Assembly (NCBI GenBank): GCA_014337915.1
Contig: QUBU01000002.1
Coordinates: 124,001-188,000, forward strand
Direction: 5' to 3'
DNA length: 64,000 nt
DNA from: Gammaproteobacteria bacterium
GTDB lineage: Bacteria; Pseudomonadota; Gammaproteobacteria; Steroidobacterales; GCA-2729495
The notes under the pieces are model-generated. The model searched no databases, was not told the DNA's origin, and saw only the letters and a list, made by a program, of their open reading frames with translations. The stretch's first letter is position 1, and the number at the start of each line of letters is the position of its first letter. Both the position numbers and the translations under genes were made by a program. Below, piece after piece: positions 12,723-21,827 of the stretch.

Positions 12723-13430
12723 ATGGCGGCAAATGCACGCAACATGACTCCACGCAGGGTCCTGATAGTCGAGGACGAGGCGCCCATCCGCCGGATGATC
12801 GCCTTCAACCTTGTTCGTGCCGGATTTGAAGTGGAGGAGGCAGCCGATTGCGCGGCGGCCCGTAGCTGCATCGCCGACAGATGCCCGGACCTCGTGCTTG
12901 TGGACTGGATGCTTCCGGATGCCAGTGGCCTCGAGCTGACGCGCACCCTCCGCCGCGACGAGCGGAGCCGGGAGCTGCCAATCATTATGCTGACCGCAAG
13001 GGCCGAGGAACGCGACAGGGTTTCCGGCCTCGAGGGCGGTGCCGACGATTACATCACCAAGCCGTTCTCAGGCAGGGAACTGGTGGCTCGCATCAATGCG
13101 GTCCTGAGGCGCACCGGCGGTACCGGCGAGGAGGTACTCGAGATCGGGGACCTGCGCCTTGATCCCGTCGGGCACCGGATCCATGCCGGCGGCAGCGAGG
13201 TGACCCTCGGGCCAACCGAATATCGTCTCCTCAAGTTTCTGCTGGAAAACCAGGAACGGGTCTTCACCCGGGGGCAGTTGCTCGATCATGTCTGGGGAGG
13301 CAATGTCTACGTGGAGGAGCGCACCATCGACGTCCACGTGCGCCGCTTGCGGCAGGCATTGGAGCCCTATGCTGCAGACCGCTTCGTACAGACGGTGAGG
13401 GGCGCGGGGTATCGCCTCTCGGCCAGCTAG
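12723..13430 (+). CDS. phoB: Phosphate regulon response regulator PhoB
   Basis: 235 residues. The receiver domain has the acidic pair in VEDEAP (Asp18, Glu19), phospho-acceptor Asp61 in LVLVDWMLPD and Lys113 in ITKPFS. The C-terminal winged-helix domain has the transactivation-loop and recognition-helix region VYVEERTIDVHVRRLRQAL. When phosphorylated by PhoR it binds PHO boxes and activates phosphate-scavenging genes. Start ATG at 12723 has GGAA nine bases upstream; an internal ATG at 12744 (MTPRRVLIVEDE) lacks a site. It is followed 15 bases later by phoR, as one operon. Self-regulation is likely because a PHO-box-like repeat precedes it. Confidence 0.95.
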   Translation: MAANARNMTPRRVLIVEDEAPIRRMIAFNLVRAGFEVEEAADCAAARSCIADRCPDLVLVDWMLPDASGLELTRTLRRDERSRELPIIMLTARAEERDRVSGLEGGADDYITKPFSGRELVARINAVLRRTGGTGEEVLEIGDLRLDPVGHRIHAGGSEVTLGPTEYRLLKFLLENQERVFTRGQLLDHVWGGNVYVEERTIDVHVRRLRQALEPYAADRFVQTVRGAGYRLSAS

Positions 13431-13445
13431 GTTTCGCGTTCGCGC

Positions 13446-14735
13446 ATGTCACCGGCCTGGAATGCCGAACTGATACGGCTTGCCATGCTGCTGGTGGCAG
13501 GGGCGCTGGTAGGCTGGCTGTATGATCAGGCGCTCCTTGGTGCATTCCTGGCCGCACTGGCCTGCCTTGGCTGGCAGCTGTTCAACCTCTTCCGCCTGGA
13601 TGCCTGGTTGCGCACGGGGCGCCTGGAGGCGCTCCCGGACGGCTCGGGGGTGTGGCCGCCCGTCTTCGCCCGGATCGAATACATGCGCGAGAAGGCCCGG
13701 CGGCGTCGCAGCCGCTGGCGGCAGCTGCTGCGTGAACTGCGGGTATCCGCTGGCGCGTTTCCGGACGGCGGCGTGCTCCTGAACGCGAGGTTCGAGATAG
13801 TCAACTACAACACGGCCGCGGAGCGCCTGCTGTCACTGAGAAAGCTGCGGGATCGAGGCCAGCGTATCGATAACCTGCTGCGACACCCGGATTTCGTCGC
13901 CTTTATTTCGGCCGGGGATTTCAGCCGCAGCATCGAGCTGCCCGCACCCGCTGGCGGCGATACCTGGATCTCCTGCTTCATGATTCCCTATGGTCTCGAG
14001 CAGCGCCTCCTCCTGGTCCGGGACATCACGGGTATTGTCCGGCTCGAGCGCACGCGACGCGATTTTGTCGCCAACGCTTCGCATGAACTGCGAACGCCCC
14101 TGACGGTGATTGCCGGGTACCTGGACGCGCTGGCCGACGATCCCGGCGCTCCTGGTGTCTGGCAGGCACCGCTGGCGGAGATGCGCAGCCAGTCGGTGCG
14201 CATGACGCACCTCCTCGATGACCTGCTGGAGCTGTCCCGGCTCGAGTCGGCAGCACCCTGCGGCCTGGATCAGGTGGTGGACATCGGCGCCATGTTGCAG
14301 AGAGCACGGATCGAGGCGTTGGCGCTGCCGGAACATCCGCGCGTGGTGGAGGCAACGATCGGCAGTACCGCGGGGCTGTTCGGCAACCAGGTGGAGCTGC
14401 ATTCCGTGGTGTCGAACCTGGTGTCCAACGCAGTGCGCTACACGCCGTCGGAGGGCTCGATCAGCATCAGCTGGAATGTGGACGCCACTGGCGGCCACCT
14501 TGCTGTTGCCGATACCGGCATTGGCATCGCGGACGAGGACATTCCGCGAGTTACCGAGCGGTTCTTCCGCACTGATCGTGGCCGCCTCCGGCAGGCGGCT
14601 GGCACGGGCCTGGGTCTTGCCATCGTGAAGCACTGCCTGCGGCGCCACGACGGCGAGCTCGAGATCCACAGCAGTCCTGGCAATGGCAGCACTTTCATCT
14701 GCCATTTTCCACCCCACCGTGTCGCCCTGACCTGA
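13446..14735 (+). CDS. phoR: Phosphate regulon sensor histidine kinase PhoR
   Basis: 429 residues. Two N-terminal membrane helices (about 8-28 and 30-46) are joined by a very short loop, so there is no periplasmic sensor domain, as in known PhoR. A charged linker and a PAS-like region (about 95-200) come next. The dimerisation/phospho-acceptor motif NASHELRTPLTVIAGY has its His at 213. The ATPase domain carries NLVSNAVRYTP, DTGIGIADEDIPRVTERFFR and GTGLGLAIVKHC. PhoR relays phosphate status, sensed through the Pst transporter and PhoU encoded just downstream, to PhoB. Assignment is secure from domain order and neighbours. Confidence 0.94.
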   Translation: MSPAWNAELIRLAMLLVAGALVGWLYDQALLGAFLAALACLGWQLFNLFRLDAWLRTGRLEALPDGSGVWPPVFARIEYMREKARRRRSRWRQLLRELRVSAGAFPDGGVLLNARFEIVNYNTAAERLLSLRKLRDRGQRIDNLLRHPDFVAFISAGDFSRSIELPAPAGGDTWISCFMIPYGLEQRLLLVRDITGIVRLERTRRDFVANASHELRTPLTVIAGYLDALADDPGAPGVWQAPLAEMRSQSVRMTHLLDDLLELSRLESAAPCGLDQVVDIGAMLQRARIEALALPEHPRVVEATIGSTAGLFGNQVELHSVVSNLVSNAVRYTPSEGSISISWNVDATGGHLAVADTGIGIADEDIPRVTERFFRTDRGRLRQAAGTGLGLAIVKHCLRRHDGELEIHSSPGNGSTFICHFPPHRVALT

Positions 14736-14776
14736 TTTCATGCAGGCGCCAGGCCGCGCGCCGGAGCGAGTAAGCC

Positions 14777-15493
14777 ATGGAAACCGAGAAATTCAGCCAC
14801 CATATCTCGCGCCGCTTCAACGAGGAACTCGAGCATGTGCGCAGCGAGGTACTGCGCATGGGCGGAATGGTCCAGCAGCACCTCGACGTTGCAATCCAGG
14901 CCATCGTTGCCGCGGATAGCGAGCTGGGACTGCGAATAGCCGCCGAGGACCACAGGGTCAACCGGATGGAAGTCGCCATCGACGAGGAGTGCACCAGGAT
15001 ACTCGCTACCCGGAGTCCCACCGCCGCCGACCTGCGGCTGGTAATTGCGGTGATCAAGACCATCACGGACCTCGAGCGCATTGGTGACGAGGCACAGAAG
15101 ATTGCGACGCTTGCGTCGCGCCTCACGGTGGACGCACATGCGGATGACGAGCATCGGCAGGTCCAGGTCATGGCTGGACAGGTGCAGGAAATGCTGCGCA
15201 ATGCGCTCGATGCCTTCTCGCGGGTCGATGCGGGGGACGCGCTTGCCGTGGTGGAAGCGGACAGGCTGGTCGACGAGCAGTACGACATGATCGCGCGCCG
15301 CTGCATCACGCTGATGATGGAGGATCCGCGCAGCATCCAGCGCTTCCTGGATGTCACCTGGGTGGCGCGCGCGCTGGAGAGAATCGGCGACCACGCCAAG
15401 AACATCTCCGAGTACGTGATTTACCTGGTCCACGGCAAGGACATCCGCCATGTCGGCATCGATGCCGTCAGGGAAAAGATCGGACTGGTTTGA
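14777..15493 (+). CDS. phoU: Phosphate signalling regulator PhoU
   Basis: 238 residues, all alpha-helical, with two PhoU repeats whose metal-binding motifs appear around ERIGDEAQKIA and ERIGDHAKNISEYVIYL. PhoU mediates contact between the Pst transporter and PhoR and damps kinase activity when phosphate is plentiful. The N-terminus (METEKFSHHISRRFNEELEHV) is typical. Position is unusual compared with E. coli: it lies between phoR and pstS and not after pstB. A PHO-box-like site follows it, so it is probably read with phoBR while pstSCAB has its own promoter. Confidence 0.95.
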   Translation: METEKFSHHISRRFNEELEHVRSEVLRMGGMVQQHLDVAIQAIVAADSELGLRIAAEDHRVNRMEVAIDEECTRILATRSPTAADLRLVIAVIKTITDLERIGDEAQKIATLASRLTVDAHADDEHRQVQVMAGQVQEMLRNALDAFSRVDAGDALAVVEADRLVDEQYDMIARRCITLMMEDPRSIQRFLDVTWVARALERIGDHAKNISEYVIYLVHGKDIRHVGIDAVREKIGLV

Positions 15494-15499
15494 GGCGCC

Positions 15500-15532
15500 T
15501 GCAACAATTTCGTAACAAAGCCTTCCTAGACT
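15500..15532 (+). promoter_or_regulatory. Candidate PHO box and -10 element upstream of pstS
   Basis: GCAACA at 15501 and GTAACA at 15512 repeat with an 11-base period (TGCAACAATTTCGTAACA). TAGACT at 15527-15532 sits at a suitable distance for a -10 box, as in PhoB-activated promoters where the PHO box replaces the -35. The start codon follows at 15572 with GGAGG at 15562-15566. Confidence 0.55.
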
Positions 15533-15571
15533 GCAGGCGTTACATCCCAACGTCCCCTTGCGGAGGTCATT

Positions 15572-16630
15572 GTGAAGACAAGCGCCAAAGGCGTCGCCAT
15601 GGCTGCAGCATTCGCCGCCACAACCGTCGTAGCGTCGCTGGCTTTCGGCCAGGCGGCCCGAGACTACATCAGCGTCGTGGGGTCCTCCACGGTATATCCT
15701 TTTGCCACGGTCGTCGCCGAGCGCTTTGGCCGCGATTCCAGATTCAGAACGCCAAAGATCGAGTCCACGGGCACCGGCGGTGGCCTCAAGCTGTTCTGCG
15801 CGGGCATCGGTGTGCAGTTTCCCGACATCGCCAATGCGTCCCGGCCGATCAAGGCCAGTGAAGTCGCCGAATGCGCCAGAAACGGCATCTCCGAGATCGT
15901 CGAGGTGAAGATCGGATTCGACGGCATCGTGCTGGCCAACTCGGTCAGGGCGCCGCGCCTCGCATTGACACGCAGGGCGATCTTCCTGGCCCTCGCCAGG
16001 CAGGTTCCTGATCCGAAGGGTAGCGGGACGCTGGTTGCCAACCCGTACCGGAACTGGAGGGATGTCGATCCGGCGCTGCCCGACCTGCCGATCGAAGTCC
16101 TTGGTCCCCCGCCGACTTCCGGGACGCGGGATGCGTTCGATGAACTCGCCATGCAGGGTGGGTGCAAGGGAATTCCCGCCATTGCCGCCCTCGGGGACGA
16201 GGCGAAGATCAAGGCAGTGTGCCAGACCCTCCGCGAGGATGGCCGCTACATCGAGGTAGGCGAGAACGACAATCTCATCGTCCAGAAGCTCAAGGCCAAT
16301 CCGGCTGCCGTCGGTGTCTTCGGCTACAGCTTCCTCGATGAAAACTCCGATGCGGTCCAGGGTTCGACCGTGGACGGCGAGTCACCGACCTTCGAGGCAA
16401 TCTCCGCGGGTGCTTACCCCGTGTCCCGCCCGTTGTTCCTCTACGTCAAGAAGGCTCATGCGCTCGCAATCCCGGGCATTCGCGAGTACCTGGCGGAATT
16501 CACCAGCGGCAGGGCCATGGGCCCCGAAGGGTACCTGGCCGACAAGGGGCTGATCCCCTTGCCGGCCGCGGAGCTGGCAGTCGCCCAGAGGGTGGCGCGT
16601 GGGCTCACACCGCGGGCGCCGGTGAACTGA
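15572..16630 (+). CDS. pstS: Periplasmic phosphate-binding protein PstS
   Basis: 352 residues from a GTG at 15572 preceded by GGAGG. The signal peptide (about 1-29) has a basic start, a hydrophobic Ala/Val core and cleavage after FGQA. The mature protein shows the phosphate-binding loops VVGSSTVYPF, ESTGTGGGLKLFC, NASRPIK and TSGTRDAFDE. PstS captures phosphate in the periplasm and hands it to PstCAB. The protein ends with EYLAEFTSGRAMGPEGYLADKGLIPLP, typical of the variant found in marine and environmental proteobacteria. It is the first gene of pstSCAB, led by a PHO-box-like element. There are 44 bases to pstC. Confidence 0.95.
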   Translation: MKTSAKGVAMAAAFAATTVVASLAFGQAARDYISVVGSSTVYPFATVVAERFGRDSRFRTPKIESTGTGGGLKLFCAGIGVQFPDIANASRPIKASEVAECARNGISEIVEVKIGFDGIVLANSVRAPRLALTRRAIFLALARQVPDPKGSGTLVANPYRNWRDVDPALPDLPIEVLGPPPTSGTRDAFDELAMQGGCKGIPAIAALGDEAKIKAVCQTLREDGRYIEVGENDNLIVQKLKANPAAVGVFGYSFLDENSDAVQGSTVDGESPTFEAISAGAYPVSRPLFLYVKKAHALAIPGIREYLAEFTSGRAMGPEGYLADKGLIPLPAAELAVAQRVARGLTPRAPVN

Positions 16631-16674
16631 TGCCAGCAGGCGGGGCAAATGACAGCTGACGACAGGAGGCGGCC

Positions 16675-18063
16675 ATGCAATTCTCCACGCTGCTGCTGAT
16701 CCTGTGTGGATTGGTTGTTGCCAGTTTCGTTCTCGCGCGGCGCCGTGCCATAGCCACCGCCGGAGGATACAAGGGCATCCGCAGTCTGCATTCGCTGCCG
16801 GCCTACTACGGCTACTTCGCTGCAATGTGGGCGGCGGGGCCCGCCCTGCTGCTGCTCCTGCTGTGGTCTGCAGCGAGTGACCCGATCATCATGGGACGGG
16901 TGGTGGAGGTGCTGCCGGAGCCATACCGCTCCATCCAGGGGCCCGAGCTCGACCTGGTGCTGAATGACGTCCGCGTACTGGCAGCTGGGCGCGGGTCCGG
17001 GACTGAGCAGCAGCAGGCGCTGCAGGGGACCGCAGCGCACTACCAGTCGCTGCAGGCCGCGTCACGGTCACTGCTGGCAACGCTGGCCATTTTTCTCGCC
17101 CTGGCTGGTGGCTTGTATGCCTATCGTCGCATCAACCCACGACTGCAGGCGCGGAACCACGTCGAGCGGGTCATTCGCGCGGTCCTGGTCGGGGCCTCCA
17201 CGATCGCCGTGTTCACGACCCTGGGCATCCTGCTTTCAGTGGTCTTCGAGGCTGCAAGGTTCTTTTCCAGGGTGCCGTTCCACGAATTCCTGTTCGGCAT
17301 GGAATGGAGTCCCCAGACCGCGATTCGTGCCGACCAGGTAGGTTCGTCGGGGGCCTTCGGAGCCGTACCGCTCTTCACAGGGACCCTGCTGATCTCCGGG
17401 GTCGCCATGCTGGTTGCGGTACCCATCGGCCTGATGATCGCGATCTACCTCTGTGAGTATGCGGCGCCACGGGTGCGGGCACTGGTTAAGCCGGTACTGG
17501 AGATACTGGCCGGCATTCCGACCGTGGTCTACGGCTACTTCGCGGCGATTACGATGGCACCGCTGCTGCGTGAGCTGGGCCAGGCCCTCGGGTTGCAGGT
17601 GGCGTCCGAGAGTGCCCTCGGCGTGGGCCTGGTGATGGGCGTGATGATCATCCCGTTCGTGTCGTCGCTGTCGGATGACGTTATCAACGCCGTCCCGCAG
17701 TCGCTCCGGGACGGTTCCCTGGCACTGGGAGCCACTGCATCGGAAACGATCAAGCGCGTGGTGTTGCCGGCTGCATTGCCTGGCATAGTCGGTGGTGTCC
17801 TGCTGGCGATATCACGCGCCATCGGCGAGACCATGATTGTGGTGATGGCGGCTGGCCTCTCGGCGAGAATGACGGCCAATCCGCTCGAGGCGGTCACGAC
17901 GGTCACTGTGCAGATCGTCACGCTCCTGGTAGGGGACCAGGAGTTCGACAGCTCCAAGACCCTGGCCGCCTTCGCGCTCGGCCTGGTGCTGTTCCTGGTG
18001 ACCCTGCTGCTCAATGTCGTCGCTCTGGTGGTCGTGCGCCGCTATCGCGAGCAGTACGAATGA
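16675..18063 (+). CDS. pstC: Phosphate ABC transporter permease PstC
   Basis: 462 residues, longer than the roughly 320 of E. coli PstC. An N-terminal helix (1-20) and a second (about 45-65) flank an extra periplasmic segment (about 70-125). The standard permease domain starts near 165 and contains the inner-membrane coupling motif region RDGSLALGATASETIKRVVLPAALPG. The longer N-terminus is usual for the enlarged PstC/PstA form in several environmental proteobacteria. It forms the channel with PstA. The last codons overlap the pstA start as ATGA (18060-18063), indicating coupling. Confidence 0.93.
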   Translation: MQFSTLLLILCGLVVASFVLARRRAIATAGGYKGIRSLHSLPAYYGYFAAMWAAGPALLLLLLWSAASDPIIMGRVVEVLPEPYRSIQGPELDLVLNDVRVLAAGRGSGTEQQQALQGTAAHYQSLQAASRSLLATLAIFLALAGGLYAYRRINPRLQARNHVERVIRAVLVGASTIAVFTTLGILLSVVFEAARFFSRVPFHEFLFGMEWSPQTAIRADQVGSSGAFGAVPLFTGTLLISGVAMLVAVPIGLMIAIYLCEYAAPRVRALVKPVLEILAGIPTVVYGYFAAITMAPLLRELGQALGLQVASESALGVGLVMGVMIIPFVSSLSDDVINAVPQSLRDGSLALGATASETIKRVVLPAALPGIVGGVLLAISRAIGETMIVVMAAGLSARMTANPLEAVTTVTVQIVTLLVGDQEFDSSKTLAAFALGLVLFLVTLLLNVVALVVVRRYREQYE

Positions 18064-19373
18064 ATACCGAGCTGCAGCCGCCCGACCGGAATCTGGCCAG
18101 TGCGCAGGTCCGCCAGATCGTCGAGGCCGGCCTGGCCAGGCGATACCGCCGCGAGCGCCGGTTTCGTGCGTACGGCCTGCTGTCCGTGGTGTCCGGTGTC
18201 CTGTTCCTCGGGTTCCTGCTGGCCACCATCGCGCTCAACGGCTATTCCGCTTTTCGCCAGACGAAGCTCCAGCTGGACCTCGACCTCGACCCTGTCGTGC
18301 TGGGCCTGGGCGATGGGGCGGATGCGGGGGTGCTTGCCAGCGCCGACTACCAGGCAGTGGTGAAGGCCAGCCTGGGCCGGCTGTTCCCCCAGGTCGTCGG
18401 CCGCAAGGAGCGGCGGGAGCTCAACGCGCTGGTCAGTGCCAGTGCCGGCTACATTCTGCGCGACATGGTGGTCGCCCATCCCGAACTGGTCGGGCGTCGC
18501 ATCACCGCCTGGCTGCCAGCCGACGACACGGTCGACATGCTTTTCAAGGGCCGCGTCGGTCGCGGTCCCGATGCCGGTGGCCAGCTGAACCAGGCGCAGC
18601 TCGCCTGGGTCGACGAGCTGATCGCCGACGGCCGCATCGCCCTGAGGTTCAACACTGCTTTTTTCACCAATGGCGATTCGCGCGAACCGGAGATGGCGGG
18701 CATCTGGGGGGGCACGAAGGGCTCCTTCTTCATGCTGCTGGTAACCCTGGTCCTCTCGTTCCCGCTGGGTGTGTCGGCAGCCATCTATCTCGAGGAGTTC
18801 GCGCCACGCAATCGCTGGGTAGACTTCATCGAGGTCAATATCAACAACCTTGCGGCGGTCCCGTCCATCGTCTTTGGGCTGCTTGGCCTGGCGGTATTCA
18901 TCAATTTCTTCGGCTTGCCGCGCTCGGCTCCGCTGGTTGGTGGTCTGGTGCTGAGCCTGATGACGCTGCCGGTGATCATCATTGCGTCACGTGCTGCACT
19001 CCGTGCCGTACCACCTTCGGTGCGGGAGGCCGCGCTGGGCATTGGTTCATCGCCGATGCAGATGGTGTTTCACCACGTATTGCCGCTGGCGATGCCTGGC
19101 ATGCTGACTGGCGCCATCATCGGCATGGCGCGGGCGCTGGGCGAGTCGGCACCGCTGCTCATGGTCGGCATGGTGGCCTTCATCGTCGACGTGCCGTCGA
19201 CGCCACTGGACCCGGCCACGGTGCTGCCGGTGCAAATATACCTGTGGGCAGACAGCCCGGAGCGCGCCTTTGCTGAGCGGACCTCGGCGGCGATCCTGGT
19301 GCTGCTTGGCTTCCTGCTGGTGATGAATATGGCGGCCGTGTGGCTGCGTAGCCGTTTCGAGCGGCATTGGTAG
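18060..19373 (+). CDS. pstA: Phosphate ABC transporter permease PstA
   Basis: 437 residues, again longer than the E. coli protein. One N-terminal membrane helix near 40-62 is followed by a soluble periplasmic domain of about 150 residues before the permease helices begin near 220. The ABC-coupling loop appears as [26 protein letters not shown]. The ATG at 18060 overlaps the pstC stop, giving a stoichiometric pair. It partners with PstC in the membrane and with PstB on the cytoplasmic face. The enlarged soluble domains of both permeases might contact PstS or the PhoR membrane region; that is inference. Confidence 0.92.
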   Translation: MNTELQPPDRNLASAQVRQIVEAGLARRYRRERRFRAYGLLSVVSGVLFLGFLLATIALNGYSAFRQTKLQLDLDLDPVVLGLGDGADAGVLASADYQAVVKASLGRLFPQVVGRKERRELNALVSASAGYILRDMVVAHPELVGRRITAWLPADDTVDMLFKGRVGRGPDAGGQLNQAQLAWVDELIADGRIALRFNTAFFTNGDSREPEMAGIWGGTKGSFFMLLVTLVLSFPLGVSAAIYLEEFAPRNRWVDFIEVNINNLAAVPSIVFGLLGLAVFINFFGLPRSAPLVGGLVLSLMTLPVIIIASRAALRAVPPSVREAALGIGSSPMQMVFHHVLPLAMPGMLTGAIIGMARALGESAPLLMVGMVAFIVDVPSTPLDPATVLPVQIYLWADSPERAFAERTSAAILVLLGFLLVMNMAAVWLRSRFERHW

Positions 19374-19462
19374 AGGGGCGGAAATGTGGCCAGACTGGCC
19401 CGGGGTATCCGCATATGCTGACCATGGATCGCGAAATTACTGTTCCTCAGGGAGGAATCCAC

Positions 19463-20314
19463 GTGGCTTCCCGAATCAGCACGACAATGGACGCGGCTGC
19501 TTTCGTGGCGCCGGCCGGTGGAGGCGAACCAGGGACGGTGGGCGACATCCATGCCAGTGACCCCGTCATCACGGTGCGCGGGGGCAACGTGCACTACGGC
19601 GAGACTCACGCCCTGAAGAATGTCAGTCTCGACATCGGTCGCAACGAGGTGGTGGCGCTGATCGGTCCGTCGGGTTGCGGCAAGTCAACCTTCATCCGCT
19701 GCCTCAACCGGATGAACGACACCATCGAAGGTGCACGGGTCACTGGCGAGTTCCGCCTCGATGGCCAGGACATCTATGCGCCGGAAATGGACGTGGTCAT
19801 GCTGCGCACCAGGGTCGGTATGGTGTTCCAGAAGCCGAACCCGTTCGCCAAGTCCATCTACGAGAACGTAGCCTACGGCCCGAGAATCCACGGTCTTGCG
19901 CGCAGCAGGAGCGAGCTGGATGACATCGTGTATGGCAGCCTCAGGCGGGCCGGCCTCCTCGACGAGGTCAAGGATCGGCTGGACAGGCCCGGCACCGGGC
20001 TTTCCGGCGGCCAGCAGCAGCGGCTGTGCATTGCGCGTGCCATTGCCGTGAACCCGGAGGTGATCCTGATGGATGAGCCTTGCTCGGCACTGGACCCGAT
20101 CGCGACGGCCCGCATCGAGGACCTCATCGACGAACTGTCGCAGAACTATGCCATAGCAATCGTTACCCACTCCATGCAGCAGGCGGCACGTGTGTCCAGG
20201 CGTGTTGCGTACTTCCACCTTGGGATGCTGGTGGAGGTCGGTGCCACCGACAAGATCTTCACCAACCCATCCCACAGGCTGACGGAAGACTACGTGACCG
20301 GCCGCTTTGGCTGA
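19463..20314 (+). CDS. pstB: Phosphate ABC transporter ATP-binding protein PstB
   Basis: 283 residues from a GTG at 19463, chosen because GGAGG lies seven bases upstream; open frame exists further upstream but without a ribosome-binding site. Walker A is GPSGCGKST, the Q-loop region is VFQKPNPF, the ABC signature is LSGGQQQR and Walker B is [13 protein letters not shown]. The spacing CLNRMND and YGPRIHG are typical PstB features. It hydrolyses ATP to drive phosphate uptake and takes part in PhoU/PhoR signalling. The N-terminal 35 residues are an Ala/Gly-rich extension. The gene closes pstSCAB; a porin with its own PHO box follows. Confidence 0.94.
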   Translation: MASRISTTMDAAAFVAPAGGGEPGTVGDIHASDPVITVRGGNVHYGETHALKNVSLDIGRNEVVALIGPSGCGKSTFIRCLNRMNDTIEGARVTGEFRLDGQDIYAPEMDVVMLRTRVGMVFQKPNPFAKSIYENVAYGPRIHGLARSRSELDDIVYGSLRRAGLLDEVKDRLDRPGTGLSGGQQQRLCIARAIAVNPEVILMDEPCSALDPIATARIEDLIDELSQNYAIAIVTHSMQQAARVSRRVAYFHLGMLVEVGATDKIFTNPSHRLTEDYVTGRFG

Positions 20315-20364
20315 GGCGGACGGCAGTGCGGTGCTCGCCTGGGCGCAGGTGGTTTCCGGCGCTT

Positions 20365-20382
20365 CTGTCATGAATCCGTAAA
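20365..20382 (+). promoter_or_regulatory. PHO box upstream of the porin gene
   Basis: CTGTCAT at 20365-20371 matches the consensus half-site exactly. It is followed by a four-base spacer GAAT and CCGTAAA at 20376-20382, giving the 7+4+7 layout. TTATGA at 20397-20402 may be the -10. This is the clearest of the three PHO-box-like sites in the cluster. Confidence 0.65.
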
Positions 20383-20489
20383 CTTGGGGATGCACCTTAT
20401 GACCGAGCCGCCACATGGCGGTGCCTCCGCAGCCGGTCACGGGCCGGGCTGCCCCGAACAGCAACTATGACAGACGAGGTACATCAACG

Positions 20490-21752
20490 ATGAACTGCAA
20501 ATCCATCGCCCTGGCGTTCGGCCTGGCTCTCGCCAGCCCGTTGGCCATGGCGGCCGTATCCGATGCCGAGTTCCAGGCCCTCAGGGACAGCATCGCTGTC
20601 CTGAACCAGAAGCTCGCCGACATCGAGCAGCAACTGGCTGCGGAGAAGGCCAGGACTGCCGAAGCGGCTGCGACAGCCGCGGCAACGCCGACGGTCGCGG
20701 CAGCACCTGCTGTACCGGCCAAGCCGGTTGCATCCTCCTGGGCGGAAAAGCTGTCCGTGCAGGGCGACTTGCGCTTTCGCTATGAGAACATCGACCAGGA
20801 GAACCTGGACGAGCGCAATCGCGATCGCATCCGTGCCCGTGCCGCGATCATCGCCAGGCCCCAGAACAACCTGGAGGTGGGTTTCGGCCTGTCTACCCGG
20901 CAGGATGCTGATCCGGTGTCGAGCAACCAGACGCTGGGCGGGGGCGGTTCCGGAAAGAGCATCTACCTCGACCTGGCTTACTTCAACTGGACTGCGGCGC
21001 CCGGCCTCAATCTCTTTGGTGGCAAGGCTCGCAACAACCAGTATCGCCCTGGCAAGAACGGCCTCATCTGGGATTCGGACCTGAACCCGGAAGGCCTGGG
21101 CCTCACGTACAGCAGCGGGCCGTTCTTCGCCAACCTGCTCGGGACCTGGCTGGAGAGCGACAGCGACAAGTCCCAGGTGTTCGGCACCGGCGGCCAGCTG
21201 GGTGTGGCCTGGCCAGTCAATGACGACATCAAGCTGACGCTGGGCGCCGGTTATTTCGACCTCGATACCGCCGGCAAGGGTGCGTTCTATGTGGTCTCGG
21301 GCAAGCCGCCAAAGTATTACGGCAATAGCGTGGATGCCAATGGGCACTACCTGTACGACTACCAGGAGCTGCAGGGCTTCGCGGAAATCGGTTTCAGGCT
21401 CCTCGGCCTGCCGGCCAGCCTGTTCTTCGACTACGTGCACAACCTCGATGCCGACCAGTTCGACACTGGCTGGGCCAGCGGTGCCCGGTTGGGCGCGGCC
21501 AGGGCCAGGGGCAGCTGGGAGTTGGCTTACACCTACCAGGACCTGGAGCGTGACGCCGTGTTCGGACTGTGGACGGACTCGAACTTCGGCGGCGGCGGTA
21601 CCGACGCCCGTGGCCACATCATCCGCAGTGCCTACGCGCTCAGCGACAAGACCAACATGGCGCTCTCGTACTTCATCAACCAGGTTGGCGAGAACCGCGG
21701 CAACGAAACCGACTACGACCGGCTGCAGCTGGACCTCAACTTCAAGTACTGA
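20490..21752 (+). CDS. Putative outer-membrane porin, probably phosphate-starvation induced
   Basis: 420 residues. The signal peptide (about 1-21, cleavage after AMA) is followed by a short coiled coil (about 25-55, LRDSIAVLNQKLADIEQQL) and an Ala/Pro linker. A beta-barrel begins near 88 (LSVQGDLRFRYENIDQENLD) with alternating aromatic strands and ends in a C-terminal Tyr (LDLNFKY), the usual barrel-assembly signal. The coiled coil plus barrel resembles the OprP/OprO-type layout, but the barrel looks more like the general putative-porin family, so phosphate selectivity is inferred only from its PHO box and place after pstB. Start ATG at 20490 has GAGG upstream. Confidence 0.85.
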   Translation: MNCKSIALAFGLALASPLAMAAVSDAEFQALRDSIAVLNQKLADIEQQLAAEKARTAEAAATAAATPTVAAAPAVPAKPVASSWAEKLSVQGDLRFRYENIDQENLDERNRDRIRARAAIIARPQNNLEVGFGLSTRQDADPVSSNQTLGGGGSGKSIYLDLAYFNWTAAPGLNLFGGKARNNQYRPGKNGLIWDSDLNPEGLGLTYSSGPFFANLLGTWLESDSDKSQVFGTGGQLGVAWPVNDDIKLTLGAGYFDLDTAGKGAFYVVSGKPPKYYGNSVDANGHYLYDYQELQGFAEIGFRLLGLPASLFFDYVHNLDADQFDTGWASGARLGAARARGSWELAYTYQDLERDAVFGLWTDSNFGGGGTDARGHIIRSAYALSDKTNMALSYFINQVGENRGNETDYDRLQLDLNFKY

Positions 21753-21772
21753 GTCCCGGTTCTGCAGATGAG

Positions 21773-21810
21773 AGGGGCGGGGCCCGAACCGGGACCCGCC
21801 CCTGTTTTTT
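21773..21810 (+). terminator. Rho-independent terminator closing the phosphate cluster
   Basis: AGGGGCGGG at 21773-21781 and GCCCG pair across a three-base loop with CGGG and CCCGCCCCT ending at 21803, with one mismatch. The stem is followed by G and six T (21805-21810). It lies between the porin and the convergent lyase gene. Confidence 0.85.
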
Positions 21811-21827
21811 CCGGATTGCCTGCCGCG

